A DNA stretch of 64,000 nucleotides from Xanthomonas cissicola (GCF_008801575.1 NZ_VZPL01000019.1:20164-84163); one strand, 5' to 3'. Counted from the first letter of the stretch, positions 18,124 to 29,300 are shown. Translations and numbers: made by a program. Notes: generated by a model not told the origin, from the letters alone.

Positions 18124-19826
18124 GCGAGCAATTCCAGGTCGAGGCGACGGTGCGTGGGGTAGGGCGGCAATGCGATCACCCCGGCGCGATGCAGGAAATC
18201 GCCGAAGCCTTCATCGTTGGCGTGGTCGCGTTCGGCGGCATAGCGCGCCAACAGCGGTTCCAACGCGGCCAGGATCTCCGGCTCGGTGATGTTTTCGCGA
18301 TACAGCGTATTGAGCCGCTGCCCGCGACGGTCACCACCCAGCATCAGGTTGTAGCGCCCGGGCGCCTTGCCGACCAGCGCGATCTCGGCAAGATACGGGC
18401 GCGAGCAGCCGTTCGGGCAGCCGGACAGGCGCAGCACGATCGGCGTCTCGGCCAGGCCGTGCTGTTGCAGCAGCGGCTGCAGCGCCGCGCTGAAATCGGG
18501 CAGATAGCGCTCGGCCTCGGCCATTGCCAGGCCACAGGTTGGCAGTGCCACGCAGGCCATTGCACCGCGCGCCAAGGCAGTGGCGGACTGGTTGCCGGCG
18601 TCCAGCCCGTAGTGCGCCACCAGCGCATCGACGCGTGCGCGCTCGCTGGCCAGTACGCCGGCGATCACCAGGTTCTGGTTGGGCGTCATGCGGAACTCGC
18701 CAACGTTCAACTGCGCGATTGCGCGCAACCCACTCAGATGTGCTGCGGTATCGGTGTCGGCAATGCGACCGGCCGGCAGCGACAGGGTCAGATGCCATAG
18801 CCCGTCTTCGCCTTCGACCCAGCCATAGCGGTCGCCGTTGTGGTCGAACGCGAACGGCTGCGCCGGTTGCAGTGCGAAGCCGGCGCGGCGTGCGATCTCG
18901 GCCACGATGGTGTCCAGCCCGTGGTCGTCGATGGTGTACTTGAAGCGTGCGCGCTTGCGCACCGCACGGTTGCCGAAGTCGCGTTGCGTGGTGACCACCG
19001 CAGCGGCGATATCCAGCAACTGTTTGCGGGTCACGAAGCCGATCACGTTGGCCACGCGCGGCCAGGTCTCGGCATCGCCGTGCGAGGCGCCCATGCCGCC
19101 ACCGATGCTGACGTTGTAGCCCAGCAACTGCCCATCGCGCAGGATGGCGATAAAGCCCAGATCGTTGGCGAACACGTCCACATCGTTGAGCGGCGGTGCG
19201 GCGAAACCGATCTTGAATTTGCGCGGTAGATAGCGCTCGCCATAGATCGGCTCGTCCTCGCTGCCGGAGCCGGACACGCGCTCTTCGTCCAGCCAGATTT
19301 CGTAGTACGCCCGCGTGTTGGGCAACAGGTGTTCGGAAACGCGCGCGGCATCGGCATACAGCGTGGCATGCGCCTGCGACAGCAGCGGATTCGCGGCCAC
19401 CTGCACGTTGCGATTCACATCGCCGCAGGCGGCCAGCGTATCGATCAGAGTGGCATTGATGGCCTGCATGGTGGCCTTCAATTCGCGCTTGATCACGCCA
19501 TGAAACTGGAATGCCTGGCGCGTGGTGATGCGTAGCGAATGATTGGCGTAGCGGGTGGCGATGCCATCCAGTGCCAGCCATTGCGTGGGCGTGATCACCC
19601 CGCCCGGCGTGCGCGTGCGGATCATGAACTGGTACGCCGGCTCCAGCTTCTGCCGCCGCCGCTCGTCGCGAATATCGCGGTCGTCCTGCTGGTAGCTGCC
19701 GTGGTACTTGATCAGGGTCTGATCGTCCTCACGCAACGCACCGGTCACCGCATCGGCCAGGCTCTGTTCCAGCGACCCACGCAGACGGCGGCTTTCGGAT
19801 TTGATGTCTTCGACGGAGTGGCTCAT
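18120..19826 (-). CDS. cysI: Sulfite reductase hemoprotein (beta) subunit
   Basis: Six-electron reduction of sulfite to sulfide at a siroheme/4Fe-4S centre, with electrons from CysJ. The 568-residue protein shows two nitrite/sulfite-reductase ferredoxin-like halves; the cluster cysteines are in CVALPTCG (C-x5-C) and SGCPNGC (C-x3-C). The ATG at 19826 gives [17 protein letters not shown]. The frame stays open upstream through the repeat element, but that part only encodes repeat-derived residues (GNREWEQ and similar). It lies between cysJ and cysH on one strand. Confidence 0.95.
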   Translation of the reverse strand: MSHSVEDIKSESRRLRGSLEQSLADAVTGALREDDQTLIKYHGSYQQDDRDIRDERRRQKLEPAYQFMIRTRTPGGVITPTQWLALDGIATRYANHSLRITTRQAFQFHGVIKRELKATMQAINATLIDTLAACGDVNRNVQVAANPLLSQAHATLYADAARVSEHLLPNTRAYYEIWLDEERVSGSGSEDEPIYGERYLPRKFKIGFAAPPLNDVDVFANDLGFIAILRDGQLLGYNVSIGGGMGASHGDAETWPRVANVIGFVTRKQLLDIAAAVVTTQRDFGNRAVRKRARFKYTIDDHGLDTIVAEIARRAGFALQPAQPFAFDHNGDRYGWVEGEDGLWHLTLSLPAGRIADTDTAAHLSGLRAIAQLNVGEFRMTPNQNLVIAGVLASERARVDALVAHYGLDAGNQSATALARGAMACVALPTCGLAMAEAERYLPDFSAALQPLLQQHGLAETPIVLRLSGCPNGCSRPYLAEIALVGKAPGRYNLMLGGDRRGQRLNTLYRENITEPEILAALEPLLARYAAERDHANDEGFGDFLHRAGVIALPPYPTHRRLDLELLA

Positions 19827-19827
19827 G

Positions 19828-19932
19828 AGAATCGAGAATCGGGAATGGGGAATCGTGAAAAGCGGCGCAGTTGGTCGGAAGAACTCGGACATGGGCTGTT
19901 CCCATTCCCGATTCCCCACTCGCGATTCCCGG
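19828..19932. repeat. Inverted-arm heptamer element filling the cysJ-cysI gap
   Basis: Left arm 19828-19857 is built of GAGAATC, GAGAATC, GGGAATG and GGGAATC units; right arm 19901-19932 is the degenerate reverse complement (CATTCC, CGATTCC, CGATTCC units). The centre is about 43 bases. The element occupies almost exactly the 108 bases between the two genes, and the transcript could fold into a long hairpin. Confidence 0.85.
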
Positions 19933-19934
19933 CA

Positions 19935-21782
19935 CTAATAGACATCCCGTGCATAGCGCCCCTCCACCTGCAGTTGGGTGAGATACGCGGCGGCGGCCTC
20001 GGCATCCTGGGCGCCGTGGGTGGCGACGATGTCGAGCAGGGCCGCATGCACGTCCTTGCCCATGCTGGTGGCGCCGCACACATACACGTGCGCGCCGCCC
20101 TGCAGCCAGGCATAGACCTCGGCGCCACGCGCGCGCAGGCGATGTTGCACGTAGAGCTTTTCGGCCTGGTCGCGCGAGAACGCCAGATCCAGCGCGTGCA
20201 ACTCGCCGCGTCTCAGGGCCAGCTGCCATTCGGCCTGGTACAGGAAATCGGTATTGAAATGCTGGGCGCCGAAGAACAGCCAGTTACGGCCCTTGGCGCC
20301 GGTTTCCGCGCGCTCCTGCACGAAGCCGCGGAACGGCGCCACGCCGGTGCCCGGGCCGATCATCAGGATGTCGCGATCGGCATCGGCCGGTACCCGGAAG
20401 CGCTCGTTCGGTTCGATGTAGACCGGCGTGGTGTCGCCTTCGCCAAGCGCGGCCAGAAAGCCGCTGGCCGCACCCAGATGCGCATGCCCATGCGCCTGGT
20501 AGGTGACCTCGTCCACGGTCAGATGCACTTCATCGCCCACGCGCTTGCGGCTGGAGGCGATGGAGTACAGCCGCGGGGTGAGGGGACGCAGCGCGGCGAG
20601 CAGGCCGGCGTGGTCCCAATCCGCCGGCCAGCGGCGCAGCACGTCGATCACTTGATGATCGGCGAGCAGCGACGCCAGGCCGGCAGTCTGGGTGGGGGCG
20701 AGCAGCGCTTGCAGTTCTTGCGCGCCTGCGCGCTCGGCATGTGCGGTGAGGAACGGCCGCGATAGCTTGGTCAGTTCGCGCTGGGTGGCGAGCCATGCAT
20801 GCAATGCCAATGTCTGCTCGCCGATGGTGACCGCGGCATCGCCGTCCAACCGCAAGGTCTGCAGCACCGCATCGACCAATGCGGGCGGATTGCGGTGGCG
20901 GATGCCCAGCGCGTCGCCCGGCTCATAGCTCAGGCCGCTGCCTTGCAGCGAAAATTCCAGATGCCGCACGCGCTTGCCGGGCGCCGAATAGACGCGAAAT
21001 CCCGGGCCCTTGAAGTCGCGTCCGCTGATGATCTGATTGGACAACAACTCGGCGGCGAACGGCTGCTGGTGCGACCACACCGGCGTGGCCGGGCTGCTGC
21101 GCAGCGGCGTGACCGTGGCCGAGTGCAGGCCGCCCTTGAGCTGCTCGCGCGCATGCGTGAGCGCCTGTGCGCGCCACGGCAGGGCAACGCTGTCGATGTC
21201 CAGATCGGCTTCGCCGCGCGGCTGCACGCGGCTGCCGCCCAGTTCGGCCAGGCGCTCGTCGATGCGCCGGGCAATACCGCAGAAATCGGCATAACTGGAA
21301 TCGCCCAGGCCCAGGACCGCGTACTTGAGCTCGGGCACCTTAGGCGCGCGACGGCTGGTCAGGAATTCCACCAGGCCGATCGCATCGTCTGGCGGGTCAC
21401 CTTCGCCCTGGGTGCTGATCACCACATACAACAGCCGCTCACTGGCCAGCTCGCGGGTGGGGTAGGCGTCGGCGCGCACCAGGCGCACGCTCAGACCCGC
21501 GGCTTCGGCCTCGGCGGCTAGGTGCTCTGCCTCGCGACGGGCATTGCCGGTCTGGCTGCCGTACACCACGGTCAGGCGTTGGCCTTCCTGGGCGAGTGGG
21601 TGCGCCTGTCCGCCCGGCAACACCGCCAGCGAGCGCGGCGGATGGCCCTGCGCCAGCCCGGCAGCGTAGCCGGACAGCCACCACAGCGATGCGGTGTCCA
21701 GGCCGTCGACCAACCGGTCCAGCAGCACCTTGCGCTCGTCGGGCAAGGGGCTGGGCGGTAGCGCGGAACTGGCGGCGGTCAT
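19935..21782 (-). CDS. cysJ: Sulfite reductase flavoprotein (alpha) subunit
   Basis: Carries electrons from NADPH through FAD and FMN to the CysI hemoprotein. The 615-residue protein has an N-terminal flavodoxin domain ([37 protein letters not shown]), then the FAD domain (RLYSIASSR) and the NADPH domain ([28 protein letters not shown]), ending in DVY as is usual. It is the first gene of the cysJIH operon and is divergent from cysD. Confidence 0.95.
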   Translation of the reverse strand: MTAASSALPPSPLPDERKVLLDRLVDGLDTASLWWLSGYAAGLAQGHPPRSLAVLPGGQAHPLAQEGQRLTVVYGSQTGNARREAEHLAAEAEAAGLSVRLVRADAYPTRELASERLLYVVISTQGEGDPPDDAIGLVEFLTSRRAPKVPELKYAVLGLGDSSYADFCGIARRIDERLAELGGSRVQPRGEADLDIDSVALPWRAQALTHAREQLKGGLHSATVTPLRSSPATPVWSHQQPFAAELLSNQIISGRDFKGPGFRVYSAPGKRVRHLEFSLQGSGLSYEPGDALGIRHRNPPALVDAVLQTLRLDGDAAVTIGEQTLALHAWLATQRELTKLSRPFLTAHAERAGAQELQALLAPTQTAGLASLLADHQVIDVLRRWPADWDHAGLLAALRPLTPRLYSIASSRKRVGDEVHLTVDEVTYQAHGHAHLGAASGFLAALGEGDTTPVYIEPNERFRVPADADRDILMIGPGTGVAPFRGFVQERAETGAKGRNWLFFGAQHFNTDFLYQAEWQLALRRGELHALDLAFSRDQAEKLYVQHRLRARGAEVYAWLQGGAHVYVCGATSMGKDVHAALLDIVATHGAQDAEAAAAYLTQLQVEGRYARDVY

Positions 21783-21961
21783 TCGGATCCGGGGGGCTTG
21801 ATGAGAGTGACGATGTTAGGGAAGCGTTGCGCCCACCAGAAAGGAATTGCCGTTATCGCGTTATGCCGGGCGCTTATTTCGTGCAGTCATCAGGGCGGCA
21901 CACACTGCGGCGCCTTGCCCTACCATCGGCTGGTCTGCCCGCCGACATCCACGATATCCCG
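21783..21961. promoter_or_regulatory. Divergent cysJ/cysD promoter region
   Basis: 179 bases between the two cys operons. Around 21853-21877 three TTAT boxes are spaced closely (TTATCGCG, TTATGCCG, CTTATTTC), resembling the boxes in the cysG/cysB gap. A shared CysB-type binding site is inferred; the exact operator cannot be fixed by eye. Confidence 0.45.
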
Positions 21962-22870
21962 ATGACTCTGCCGCCGCTGTCCCATCTCGACCGGCTCGAA
22001 GCCGAAAGCATCCACATCCTGCGCGAAGTCGCCGCCGAGTTCCGGGTTCCGGTCATGCTGTATTCGGTGGGCAAGGACAGCTCGGTGCTGCTGCACCTGC
22101 TGCTCAAGGCGTTCGCGCCGTCGCGGCCGCCGATCCCGCTGCTGCATATCGACACACGCTGGAAGTTCCGCGAGATGATCGCCTTCCGCGACCGCCGCGC
22201 GGCCGAGACCGGGGTGGACCTGCGCGTGCACATCAACCCCGACGGCGTTATGCAGGACGTTGGCCCGATCAGCCACGGTGCCGCCGTGCACACCGACATC
22301 ATGAAAACCCAGGGCCTGAAGCAGGCCCTGGAGCACGGCGGCTTCGATGCGGCGATCGGCGGGGCACGCCGCGACGAAGAGAAATCGCGCGCCAAGGAGC
22401 GCGTCTTTTCGTTTCGCACTGCGCGCCACCGCTGGGATCCGAAGAACCAGCGCCCGGAGTTGTGGAATCTGTACAATGCGCGCACCGGTCCGGGCGAAAG
22501 CGTGCGTGTGTTTCCGCTCTCCAACTGGACCGAGCTGGACATCTGGCTGTACATCTACCGCGAGAAGATTCCGGTGGTGCCGCTGTACTTCGCCGCCCCG
22601 CGCCCGGTGGTGGAGCGCGATGGTGCCTGGATCATGGTCGACGACGCGCGCCTGCCGCTGGACCCGGGCGAAACCCCGCAACTGCGCTCGGTGCGCTTCC
22701 GCACGCTGGGCTGCTACCCGCTCACCGGCGCCATCGACTCCAACGCCGACACGCTGGAAGCGGTCATCGCCGAAATGCTGGTCAGCACCAGCTCCGAGCG
22801 CCAGGGCCGCATGATCGACCACGCCCCGGGCGCCTCGATGGAACAGAAGAAGCTTGAGGGGTATTTCTGA
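21962..22870 (+). CDS. cysD: Sulfate adenylyltransferase subunit 2
   Basis: Catalytic small subunit of ATP sulfurylase, making APS from ATP and sulfate together with the CysN GTPase. The 302-residue protein has the PP-loop [39 protein letters not shown], and [13 protein letters not shown] near the C-terminus, which ends KKLEGYF as is typical. The ATG at 21962 gives the family start; the frame is open upstream without similarity. It overlaps the cysNC start (ATGA). Confidence 0.95.
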   Translation: MTLPPLSHLDRLEAESIHILREVAAEFRVPVMLYSVGKDSSVLLHLLLKAFAPSRPPIPLLHIDTRWKFREMIAFRDRRAAETGVDLRVHINPDGVMQDVGPISHGAAVHTDIMKTQGLKQALEHGGFDAAIGGARRDEEKSRAKERVFSFRTARHRWDPKNQRPELWNLYNARTGPGESVRVFPLSNWTELDIWLYIYREKIPVVPLYFAAPRPVVERDGAWIMVDDARLPLDPGETPQLRSVRFRTLGCYPLTGAIDSNADTLEAVIAEMLVSTSSERQGRMIDHAPGASMEQKKLEGYF

Positions 22871-24846
22871 TGGGCAGCGAATGGGGAATCGGGAATGGAG
22901 AATCGGAACAGCAGATTGCCGCGGATGCAGTGAGGGAGGGCACCGCCGTTGCGATTCCCGATTCCCGATTCCCGATTCCCGGCACCATCGGTGCCTACCT
23001 CCATCAACACGAATCCAAGCCGCTGCTGCGCTTCATCACCTGCGGCAGTGTGGACGACGGCAAGAGCACGCTGATCGGGCGGTTGCTGTACGACAGCAAG
23101 CGCCTGTTCGACGATCAACTTGCCGCGCTGGAAAGCGACAGCCGACGGCATGGCACCCAGGGCGGGCGCATCGACTATGCACTGCTGATGGACGGGCTGG
23201 CGGCCGAACGCGAGCAGGGCATCACCATCGATGTGGCCTACCGCTATTTCGATACAGACCGGCGGAAATTCATCGTGGCCGATTGCCCCGGGCACGAGCA
23301 GTACACGCGCAACATGGCCACCGGCGCGTCGACTGCCGATGTGGCGGTGGTGCTGGTGGATGCGCGCAAGGGCCTGCTCACGCAGACCCGCAGGCATAGC
23401 TACATCGTGTCGTTGCTGGGCATCGGGCATGTGGTGCTGGCGGTCAACAAGATGGACCTGGTGGACTACGACGCGCAGGTGTTCGCCGACATCGCAGAAG
23501 GCTACGCCGCGCTCGCCGCGCAGCTGGGCATCGGCCAGGTGCAGTGCATTCCGATGTCGGCGCTGGCGGGCGAAAATCTGTCCAGCGCTTCGATGCGGAT
23601 GCCGTGGTACAGCGGCCCGCATCTGCTGCAGCACCTGGACACCGTGCAGTTGGAGCCGCCGGACGCCGCCAGCGGCCTGCGCCTGCCGGTGCAATGGGTC
23701 AACCGCCCCAACGCGCAGTTCCGTGGCTACGCGGGCACGATTGCCGCCGGCCAGGTGCGTGCGGGCGATGCGGTGGTGGTGGTGCCGTCCGGACGCCGCA
23801 CGCAGGTGGCAAGCGTGCGCGATGCCAATGGCGAGGTCGACAGCGCGCGCGCCGGGCAGGCGGTGACGCTGACTTTGCGCGATGAGATCGACATCAGCCG
23901 TGGCGACATCATTGCCGCCATCGACGACCCGCCGGAAGTGGCCGACCAGTTCGCCGCGCATCTGCTGTGGATGGACGATGCTGCGTTGCTGCCCGGCCGT
24001 CCGTACTGGCTCAAGATCGGCACCCGCACGGTCACCGTAAGCGTCAGCGACATCAAGCACAAGGTCGATGTGAACACGCAGGAGCGGCTGGCCGCCAAAC
24101 GGCTGGAGCTCAACGAAGTGGGCTACTGCAACCTGGCGCTGGACGAGCCCATCGCGTTCTCGCCCTATGCGCGCAACCGCGTGCTCGGCGGTTTCATCCT
24201 GATCGACCGGCAGAGCAATGCCACGGTGGCCGCCGGCACGCTGGAATTCGCGTTGCGCCGCGCCGGCAACGTGCACTGGCAGCATCTGGACGTGGATCGC
24301 GGCGCGCGTGCGCGCATCAAGGGCCAGGCGCCACGCGTGTTGTGGTTTACCGGGCTGTCGGGTGCCGGCAAGTCCACTGTCGCCAACCTGGTGGACAAGC
24401 GCCTGCACGCGCTGGGCTATCACACCTTCATCCTGGACGGCGACAACGTGCGCCACGGGCTCAACCGCGATCTGGGCTTCACCGACGAAGACCGCGTGGA
24501 AAACATCCGTCGTGTGGCCGAAGTGGCCCGCCTGATGGCCGATGCCGGCCTGATCGTGCTGGTGAGTTTCATTTCGCCGTTCCGCGCCGAGCGGCAACTG
24601 GCACGCGAGCGCTTCGACCAGGGCGAGTTTATCGAGGTCTTCGTGGACGTGCCGCTGGCGGTCGCCGAGGCGCGCGACGTGAAAGGGCTGTACCGCAAGG
24701 CGCGTGCCGGCCAGATTCCCAATTTCACCGGGATCGACTCGCCGTACGAGGCACCCCAGACTCCGGAGATCCATCTTCACGCCGATGGTGAGAATGTAGA
24801 GGCGCTGGCGCACCATGTGCTCGAATATCTGGGGCTGGAACGCTAA
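22870..24846 (+). CDS. cysNC: Bifunctional sulfate adenylyltransferase subunit 1 / APS kinase
   Basis: A 658-residue fusion. The CysN GTPase part has P-loop GSVDDGKST (about residues 57-65), [12 protein letters not shown] and NKMDL, followed by the beta-barrel domains; it couples GTP hydrolysis to APS synthesis by CysD. The CysC part starts near residue 480 with P-loop GLSGAGKST, then [19 protein letters not shown] and FTGIDSPYE, and phosphorylates APS to PAPS. Oddly, residues 2-37 (GIGNGES ... [10 protein letters not shown]) are encoded by a GGGAATC-type inverted element; family similarity begins only at about [10 protein letters not shown]. Translation from the overlapping ATG is assumed because no later start precedes the core. 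Confidence 0.93.
   Translation: MGSEWGIGNGESEQQIAADAVREGTAVAIPDSRFPIPGTIGAYLHQHESKPLLRFITCGSVDDGKSTLIGRLLYDSKRLFDDQLAALESDSRRHGTQGGRIDYALLMDGLAAEREQGITIDVAYRYFDTDRRKFIVADCPGHEQYTRNMATGASTADVAVVLVDARKGLLTQTRRHSYIVSLLGIGHVVLAVNKMDLVDYDAQVFADIAEGYAALAAQLGIGQVQCIPMSALAGENLSSASMRMPWYSGPHLLQHLDTVQLEPPDAASGLRLPVQWVNRPNAQFRGYAGTIAAGQVRAGDAVVVVPSGRRTQVASVRDANGEVDSARAGQAVTLTLRDEIDISRGDIIAAIDDPPEVADQFAAHLLWMDDAALLPGRPYWLKIGTRTVTVSVSDIKHKVDVNTQERLAAKRLELNEVGYCNLALDEPIAFSPYARNRVLGGFILIDRQSNATVAAGTLEFALRRAGNVHWQHLDVDRGARARIKGQAPRVLWFTGLSGAGKSTVANLVDKRLHALGYHTFILDGDNVRHGLNRDLGFTDEDRVENIRRVAEVARLMADAGLIVLVSFISPFRAERQLARERFDQGEFIEVFVDVPLAVAEARDVKGLYRKARAGQIPNFTGIDSPYEAPQTPEIHLHADGENVEALAHHVLEYLGLER
22879..22982. 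repeat. Inverted-arm heptamer element inside the cysNC 5' coding region
   Basis: Left arm 22879-22906 (ATGGGGAATCGGGAATGGAG plus AATCGG) and right arm 22951-22982 (four GATTCCC units) are inverted relative to each other. The insertion is in frame and encodes residues of the CysNC N-terminus. Confidence 0.88.
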
Positions 24847-25107
24847 GCACGGCTAACACCGCAGGGCAGGCGATCCTCAGGCAAGCGCGGTAAGTGTGCG
24901 CAGCGGCGGTGTATGACCCCATACATGCCGTTGCTGCAGACCGGTTGCGCCCGTCTGGCGAATGCGCAGCCGGGTCTTGGTCGCGCCGACCAGCGCATCG
25001 TGCCAAGGACGGCAAGGGTCTTTGGTCATGGTGCAAAGCGCGCCCTTTCTGTCAATTCATGACGGCTAGGTCGGTAAACTTTCGACGTACCCCGCCAGGA
25101 TGTCCTG
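24847..25107. other. Short gap before RND operon
   Basis: 261 bases after cysNC. No gene or clear terminator is seen; the promoter of the RND pair should lie here. No regulator gene is adjacent. Confidence 0.3.
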
Positions 25108-26178
25108 ATGCTTGTTCTGCCCAGCGCGCGCGTTTTCGCCGCGCTCTTGTTGGCCGTTGTGCTGGTCGGTTGTAGCCGTCAGGCCAGCACGCCGGCCGCT
25201 GCCAAACCCATTCCGGTCTCTGTGCAGGCGGTGGCCACCCAACCCTGGAACTCGACCGTGCAGTCGATCGCTACCGTGCGCGCGCGCGAATCGGTGGCGC
25301 TCACCGCTGCAGTCAGCGATGTGGTGGAACAGGTGTATTTCGACAGCGGCGACGAGGTCAAGGCCGGGCAATTGCTGCTGCGTCTGCGCGGCAATTCGCA
25401 GCAGGCGGCGTTGACTGCCGCACAGGCCACCTTCGAAGAAACCGACCAGTTGTACCGCCGCCAGTTGAGTCTGGTTGGCCAGCAATTGGTGGCCAAATCC
25501 ACCGTGGACACGCAACGCGCCTTACGCGATGCCGCGCAGGCGCGCGTGCAGCAGATGCGCGCCGAAATCACCGACCGCGAAGTGCGTGCGCCGTTTTCCG
25601 GCGTGCTGGGCATCCGCCAGATCAGTCCTGGTTCGCTGATCACCTCCAGCACGGTGATCGCCACGCTGGACGATGTGGCGCGTATGTACGTGGATTTCCA
25701 GGTGCCGGAATCGCAGTTCGGCCTGGTGCAACTCGGTAATGCCGTGAGCGGCAGCGCGGCGGCGTATCCGGGCGCGCAGTTCCAGGGCGAAGTGGTGACC
25801 ATCGATTCGCGGATCGACGAAACCACGCGCTCGGTGACGGTGCGTGCTGACTTTCCCAACGACTATCGCCGGCTTCGCCCGGGCATGTTGCTCGATGTGC
25901 GGTTGTTCCAGCCGGCGCGGCAGGCGCTGGTGATCCCGGAAATTGCGGTGGTGCAGGTGGGGCGCGAATCGTATGTGTTCCGGGTCAAGCCCGACAGCAC
26001 CGTGGAGCGCGCCGATGTACGGCTGGGCGAGCGCCGCGATGGCAAGGTGGAAATTCTCGAAGGCGTCAGGGCCGGTGAGCGCATCGTGGTGGATGGCACC
26101 GGCAAGCTGCGCCCGGGCGTGAAGGTTGCCGATCAGGCGCCACCCGCAGCACCCCGCCCGCAGGCGGCCGCACAATGA
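25108..26178 (+). CDS. RND efflux periplasmic adaptor (membrane fusion protein)
   Basis: A 356-residue lipoprotein: the N-terminal helix ends in LVGCS, a lipobox. After it come the biotinyl-lipoyl half-motif (VEQVYFDSGDEVKAGQLLL), an alpha-hairpin, the second lipoyl half (VRAPFSGVLGIRQISPGS), a beta-barrel domain and a membrane-proximal domain (PEIAVVQVGRESYVF). It bridges the inner-membrane pump encoded next to an outer-membrane channel. The pump gene starts four bases before this stop. No outer-membrane factor is encoded here, so a channel from elsewhere must be used. Confidence 0.93.
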   Translation: MLVLPSARVFAALLLAVVLVGCSRQASTPAAAKPIPVSVQAVATQPWNSTVQSIATVRARESVALTAAVSDVVEQVYFDSGDEVKAGQLLLRLRGNSQQAALTAAQATFEETDQLYRRQLSLVGQQLVAKSTVDTQRALRDAAQARVQQMRAEITDREVRAPFSGVLGIRQISPGSLITSSTVIATLDDVARMYVDFQVPESQFGLVQLGNAVSGSAAAYPGAQFQGEVVTIDSRIDETTRSVTVRADFPNDYRRLRPGMLLDVRLFQPARQALVIPEIAVVQVGRESYVFRVKPDSTVERADVRLGERRDGKVEILEGVRAGERIVVDGTGKLRPGVKVADQAPPAAPRPQAAAQ

Positions 26179-29100
26179 AACTCTCCGACCTATCGATCAC
26201 CCGCCCGGTGATGGCGGTGGTGATGAGTTTGCTGCTGATCGTGTTGGGAGTGATGTCGTTCACCCGCCTTACGCTGCGCGAATTGCCGGCCATCGATCCG
26301 CCCATCGTGTCGGTGGATGTGGAATACACCGGCGCCTCGGCGGCAGTGGTGGAAAGCCGCATCACCCAGGTGCTGGAAGACGCGCTGGCCGGCATCGAGG
26401 GCATCTCCACCATCGAGGCGCGCAGCCGCAATGGTTCGTCCGATATCAGCATCGAGTTCGTGCAATCGCGCGATGTGGAGGCGGCCGCCAACGATGTGCG
26501 CGACGCGGTCAGCCGCGTGTCCGACCGCATGCCCGACCAGGCGCGCCCACCGGAGATTTCCAAGGTCGAAGCCGACGCCGACCCCATCCTGTGGCTCAAC
26601 ATGAGCTCCAGCACGATGGACACGCTGCAGCTGTCCGACTACGCCGAGCGCTACGTGGTGGATCGTTTTTCCAGCCTGGACGGCGTGGCGCAGGTACGGA
26701 TCGGCGGGCGCCAGCGCTATGCGATGCGCATCTGGCTGGACCGCGACCAGCTGGCCGCACGCGAGCTTACCGTGGCCGATGTGGAAGCGGCGCTGCAAAA
26801 TGAAAACGTGGAGTTGCCGGCCGGCAGCATCGAATCGGCGCAGCGCGATTTCACCTTGCGCGTGGAGCGCAGTTATCTCAAGCCCGAAGACTTCGCCAAG
26901 TTGCCGTTGAACAAGGGCGAGGGCGGTTACGTGGTACGGCTGGGCGATGTGGCCAGGGTGGAGCTGACCTCGGCCGAGCGGCGCGCCTATTTCCAGAGCA
27001 ATGGCGTGCCCAACGTGGGGCTGGGCATCGTGCGCAACTCCACCGCCAATGCGCTGGACGTGGCGCGCGAAGCGCGCGCGCAAGCCGAAGAAGTGCAGAA
27101 GTCGCTACCGAAGGGCACCAACATCTTCGTTGCCTTCGATACCACCACCTTCATCGATGCGGCGGTGGAGCGCGTGTATCACACGCTGGTGGAAGCGGTG
27201 GTGCTGGTGCTGGTGGTGATCTGGGTGTTTCTGGGCAGCGCGCGCGCCGCGCTGATTCCTGCGGTGACGGTGCCGGTGTGTTTGATTGCCGCGTTCATTG
27301 CGCTATACGCCTTCGATTTTTCGATCAACCTGCTTACCCTGCTGGCCTTGGTGTTGTGTATCGGCTTGGTGGTGGACGACGCCATCGTGGTGGTGGAAAA
27401 CATCCAGCGCCGGATCGATCTGGGCGAACCGCCGCTGGTAGCCGCCAAGCGCGGCACCGGGCAGGTGGCGTTCGCCGTGATTGCGACCACGGCCGTGCTG
27501 GTGGCGGTGTTTCTGCCGGTCGGTTTTCTGGAAGGCAATACCGGGCGGCTGTTCCGCGAGTTGGCGGTGGCGCTGGCGGCGGCAGTGGCGATTTCGGCCT
27601 TCGTGGCGCTGACGCTGACGCCGATGATGTCGTCCAAGTTGTTGCGCGCGCATGGGCAGGCCAAGCCCAATCGCTTCCACCACTGGTTCGATGGGCGCAT
27701 GCAGGCGGTGTCCGGTGCGTATGGGCGCTCGCTGGAGCGGCATGTGCACCGCACCTGGATCTTTGCGCTGCTGATGCTGTTGGCGCTGGGCGCCAGCGCA
27801 TGGCTGATGGGCCGCATTCCCTCCGAACTGGCGCCGGCCGAAGACCGCGGCAATTTCCAGATCATGATCGACGGACCGGAAGGTGCCGGCTTCGATTACA
27901 CGGTGGGGCAGATGCATCAGGTGGAAGACATCCTGCGCCCCTACGTGGGGCCGGACAAACCCATCGTGCGCGCCAACCCGCGCGTGCCTGGCGGCTTTGG
28001 CAGCAGCGAGGAAATGCACACCGGCCGGGTCAGCGTGTTCTTGCAGGATTGGGAAAAGCGCACCCGCCCCACCACCGAAGTGGCCGATGAGGTGCAGCAG
28101 AAACTCAACGTGCTCAGCGGCGTGCGTGCGCGCACGCAGGTGAGCGGCGGGTTGGTGCGTAGCCGCGGCCAGCCGTTTCAGTTGGTGCTGGGCGGGCCGG
28201 ATTACGCGGAGATCGCGCAGTGGCGCGATCGCATCCTGCAGCGCATGGAAGCCAACCCAGGCTTGGTCGGCCCGGACTCGGATTACAAGGAAACCCGCCC
28301 GCAGATGCGCGTCAATATCGACCGCCTGCGCGCAGCCGATCTGGGCGTGCCGGTCACTGCCATTGGCGGCGCGCTGGAAGCGCTGATGGGCTCGCGCCGC
28401 GTCACCACCTTCGTCGACAACGGCGAGGAATACGACGTGATGCTGCAGGCTGGGCGCGAGGGCCGCATGTCGCCGGAAGACCTCACTGCCATTCGCGTGC
28501 GTTCCAACCGTGGCGAGCTGATCCCGCTCTCCAACCTGGTGACCTTGAGCGAAGTGGCCGAAGCCGGCACCTTGAACCGCTTCAATCGCCTGCGCGCGAT
28601 CACGATCACCGCCGGCCTGGCACCGGGTTATCCGCTTGGCGATGCCATTGCCTGGGCGCAGCAGGCCGCGCAGGAAGAGCTTCCCGAATATGCGCAGGTG
28701 GACTGGAAAGGCGAATCGCGCGAGTACCAGCAATCGGGCAGTGCGGTGTTGCTGACCTTCGGCATGGCGCTGCTGGTGGTGTATCTGGTGCTGGCCGCGC
28801 AGTTCGAAAGCTTCGCGCACCCGTTGGTGATCATGCTCACGGTGCCGTTGGCGGTGCTGGGCGCGCTGGTAGGGCTATGGCTGACCGGCGGCACGCTCAA
28901 CCTGTTCAGTCAGATCGGCATCGTGATGCTGGTGGGCCTGGCGGCCAAGAACGGCATCCTGATCGTGGAATTCGCTAACCAGTTGCGCGATGAGGGGCGC
29001 AGTGTGCATGCGGCCATCGTGGAGTCGGCATCGGTGCGTTTGCGCCCGATCCTGATGACCTCGATTGCGACGGTGGTCGGCGCGATTCCGCTGGTGGTGG

Positions 29101-29300
29101 CCGGCGGACCCGGCTCGGCCAGCCGCGCCACCATCGGCGTGGTGGTGATCTTCGGCGTCTCGCTGTCCACGTTGTTGTCGCTGTACGTGGTGCCGGCGTT
29201 CTATAGCCTGATCGCGCCGTTTACCAAGTCGCCCGAAGCGGTGGCACGCCAGTTGGAAACCCTGGAAGCGCAGACGCCGTCGGTGGGTGGGCATGCGTGA
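26175..29300 (+). CDS. RND-family efflux permease (HAE1 type)
   Basis: A 1041-residue proton-driven inner-membrane exporter with the usual twelve helices and two large periplasmic loops. Visible landmarks are LSITRPVMAVVMSLLL at the N-terminus, the proton-relay aspartates in LVVDDAIVVVENIQRR (TM4), TLTPMMSSKLL, and GLAAKNGILIVEFANQ in the second half. The start overlaps the adaptor stop. The HAE1 class exports hydrophobic or amphiphilic compounds such as drugs and plant phenolics; the substrate range of this one is unknown. Confidence 0.95.
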   Translation: MKLSDLSITRPVMAVVMSLLLIVLGVMSFTRLTLRELPAIDPPIVSVDVEYTGASAAVVESRITQVLEDALAGIEGISTIEARSRNGSSDISIEFVQSRDVEAAANDVRDAVSRVSDRMPDQARPPEISKVEADADPILWLNMSSSTMDTLQLSDYAERYVVDRFSSLDGVAQVRIGGRQRYAMRIWLDRDQLAARELTVADVEAALQNENVELPAGSIESAQRDFTLRVERSYLKPEDFAKLPLNKGEGGYVVRLGDVARVELTSAERRAYFQSNGVPNVGLGIVRNSTANALDVAREARAQAEEVQKSLPKGTNIFVAFDTTTFIDAAVERVYHTLVEAVVLVLVVIWVFLGSARAALIPAVTVPVCLIAAFIALYAFDFSINLLTLLALVLCIGLVVDDAIVVVENIQRRIDLGEPPLVAAKRGTGQVAFAVIATTAVLVAVFLPVGFLEGNTGRLFRELAVALAAAVAISAFVALTLTPMMSSKLLRAHGQAKPNRFHHWFDGRMQAVSGAYGRSLERHVHRTWIFALLMLLALGASAWLMGRIPSELAPAEDRGNFQIMIDGPEGAGFDYTVGQMHQVEDILRPYVGPDKPIVRANPRVPGGFGSSEEMHTGRVSVFLQDWEKRTRPTTEVADEVQQKLNVLSGVRARTQVSGGLVRSRGQPFQLVLGGPDYAEIAQWRDRILQRMEANPGLVGPDSDYKETRPQMRVNIDRLRAADLGVPVTAIGGALEALMGSRRVTTFVDNGEEYDVMLQAGREGRMSPEDLTAIRVRSNRGELIPLSNLVTLSEVAEAGTLNRFNRLRAITITAGLAPGYPLGDAIAWAQQAAQEELPEYAQVDWKGESREYQQSGSAVLLTFGMALLVVYLVLAAQFESFAHPLVIMLTVPLAVLGALVGLWLTGGTLNLFSQIGIVMLVGLAAKNGILIVEFANQLRDEGRSVHAAIVESASVRLRPILMTSIATVVGAIPLVVAGGPGSASRATIGVVVIFGVSLSTLLSLYVVPAFYSLIAPFTKSPEAVARQLETLEAQTPSVGGHA

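Noticed and set aside
19827..19919. An upstream start for cysI in the repeat (residues such as GNREWEQP)
   Set aside because: The added residues are repeat-derived and not family-like; [12 protein letters not shown] is the normal start. Readthrough from cysJ is excluded by its stop.
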